A stretch of 23,134 nucleotides of DNA from JAIBAI01 sp044238875 (GTDB taxonomy: Bacteria; Bacteroidota; Bacteroidia; M30B66): assembly GCA_044238875.1 (NCBI GenBank), contig JBIICM010000017.1, positions 1 to 23,134 of the forward strand, given 5' to 3'. Position 1 is the stretch's first letter, and every line of letters starts with the position of its first letter. Positions 22,567 through 23,134 of this stretch are shown here, piece by piece. The notes under the pieces are model-generated. The model searched no databases and had not been told where the DNA came from. It saw only the letters and a list, made by a program, of their open reading frames with translations. A program made the position numbers and the translations under genes.

Positions 22567-23134
22567 TCAGTCAAAACGAATAACACGGGCCGGCCTGATC
22601 CCTGACACGATATATACCGGCAACAAGAGGGCCATAAAACAGATCGTGAATGCGAGCGCATTGATTGAAAGTATAAAGCCCGCATTGAGTTCTACCGGCA
22701 CCACTTTCAGATAGTATGTTTCCTGATTGAGGGTAAGCCAGCCCGTTTCTTTTTGAAGCACACAGAGCAGCAATCCGAGCAGATTCCCAAGTATCAATCC
22801 GGTAAAAATCATCACCGCCGACTGCCTGAGAAAAATGCCTGCAATCTGGCGGTTAACAGCCCCCAAAACTTTCAGAACACCCACCATCCTTGCTCTTTCA
22901 AGAATCAGGATCAGCAGGCACGTGATCATGTTCACTACAGAAACCACCAGCATCAGCGCAATAATAATCACCACATTGGTATCCATCAGTTCGAGCCAGT
23001 CGAAAATCTGCGGATAACGGCCCCGAATTGTCTGCGAATTCCAGTCCGACGGAATTTGTTCATACACCCACGCCTCTGTCTGATCTAATCCCCTGAAATC
23101 ATTCAGCAGCAGCTCGTATCCGCTTATCTGGCCC
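22567..23134 (-). CDS. FtsX/LolC-E-type ABC transporter permease, C-terminal part
   Basis: C-terminal 188 residues of a permease whose frame stays open to the window edge, so the N-terminus is outside. Visible are the end of the periplasmic domain and a membrane segment near TNVVIIIALMLVVSVVNMIT. Then comes the family motif ERARMVGVLKVLGAVNRQI, a second hydrophobic segment (AVMIFTGLILGNLLGLLLCV), YYLKVVPVEL and a last segment before SGIRPARVIRFD. This fits the lipoprotein-releasing LolC/LolE group, where YYLxxVPVE is usual. An apparent GTG start at 23067 is internal. It converges with lipA, 11 bases apart. Confidence 0.88.
   Translation of the reverse strand, partial: GQISGYELLLNDFRGLDQTEAWVYEQIPSDWNSQTIRGRYPQIFDWLELMDTNVVIIIALMLVVSVVNMITCLLILILERARMVGVLKVLGAVNRQIAGIFLRQSAVMIFTGLILGNLLGLLLCVLQKETGWLTLNQETYYLKVVPVELNAGFILSINALAFTICFMALLLPVYIVSGIRPARVIRFD

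Noticed and set aside
1..23134. tRNA, rRNA, CRISPR array or riboswitch
   Set aside because: The spacers were read for cloverleaf ends, regularly spaced repeats and known leader structures, and nothing convincing was seen. A covariance-model search could still find a small RNA.

Overview
The window looks like a chromosomal piece of a member of the Bacteroidota. The evidence is a GldA-type ABC ATPase, repeated TAnnTTTG (-7) promoter boxes, start codons without clear Shine-Dalgarno sequences, and families that I know mainly from this phylum (the TIGR03643/DUF2805 protein and the C-terminally Cys-rich GT9). I cannot place it below phylum from sequence alone.

Left part (1-9022, genes mostly +): the 3' end of dnaK and its terminator are followed by a good Bacteroidota promoter and a run of surface-polysaccharide genes. 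These are a GT11 fucosyltransferase, two GT2 enzymes, a NodB-type deacetylase coupled by an ATGA overlap to a GT4, and a second GT4. Next come an AT-rich GNAT acyltransferase on the opposite strand and a gene-poor AT-rich stretch of about 500 bp. No flippase or polymerase is visible, so this is part of a larger or dispersed locus. The deacetylase/GT4 pair and the GNAT region are clearly more AT-rich than their neighbours. A 31-bp direct repeat (30/31 identical) links the 3' part of the last GT4 with the AT-rich stretch, which suggests past recombination.

Middle part (9023-12728, +): an F420/NADP-oxidoreductase-fold protein, feoA and feoB joined stop-to-start (ferrous iron uptake), and a Mn-type superoxide dismutase. 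A bidirectional hairpin separates this part from the convergent genes that follow.

Right-middle part (12794-20198, all -): read in transcription order, this is ung, an Omp85/TamA-like outer-membrane protein, gldA, a GT9 heptosyltransferase-like gene, and then a tightly overlapping four-gene module. The module is DUF2805/TIGR03643, a photolyase FAD-binding-domain protein with no N-terminal antenna domain, a 45-residue DUF2256 zinc-finger protein, and a FeS-BCP-like cryptochrome/photolyase that has lost most of its iron-sulfur cysteines. The module is the most interesting item here. All its junctions overlap or nearly touch, and an exact 16-bp tandem duplication sits on the junction between the FAD protein and DUF2256. 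Deleting one repeat copy would fuse the two proteins in frame.

Right end (20343-23134): a 44-residue lipoprotein converges with an OsmC-family gene, and the two share one palindrome as their last codons. After them come a secreted or outer-membrane protein of unknown function overlapping lipA, then the C-terminal part of an FtsX/LolC-E-type ABC permease on the - strand. No tRNA, rRNA, CRISPR array, insertion sequence or integrase was seen.
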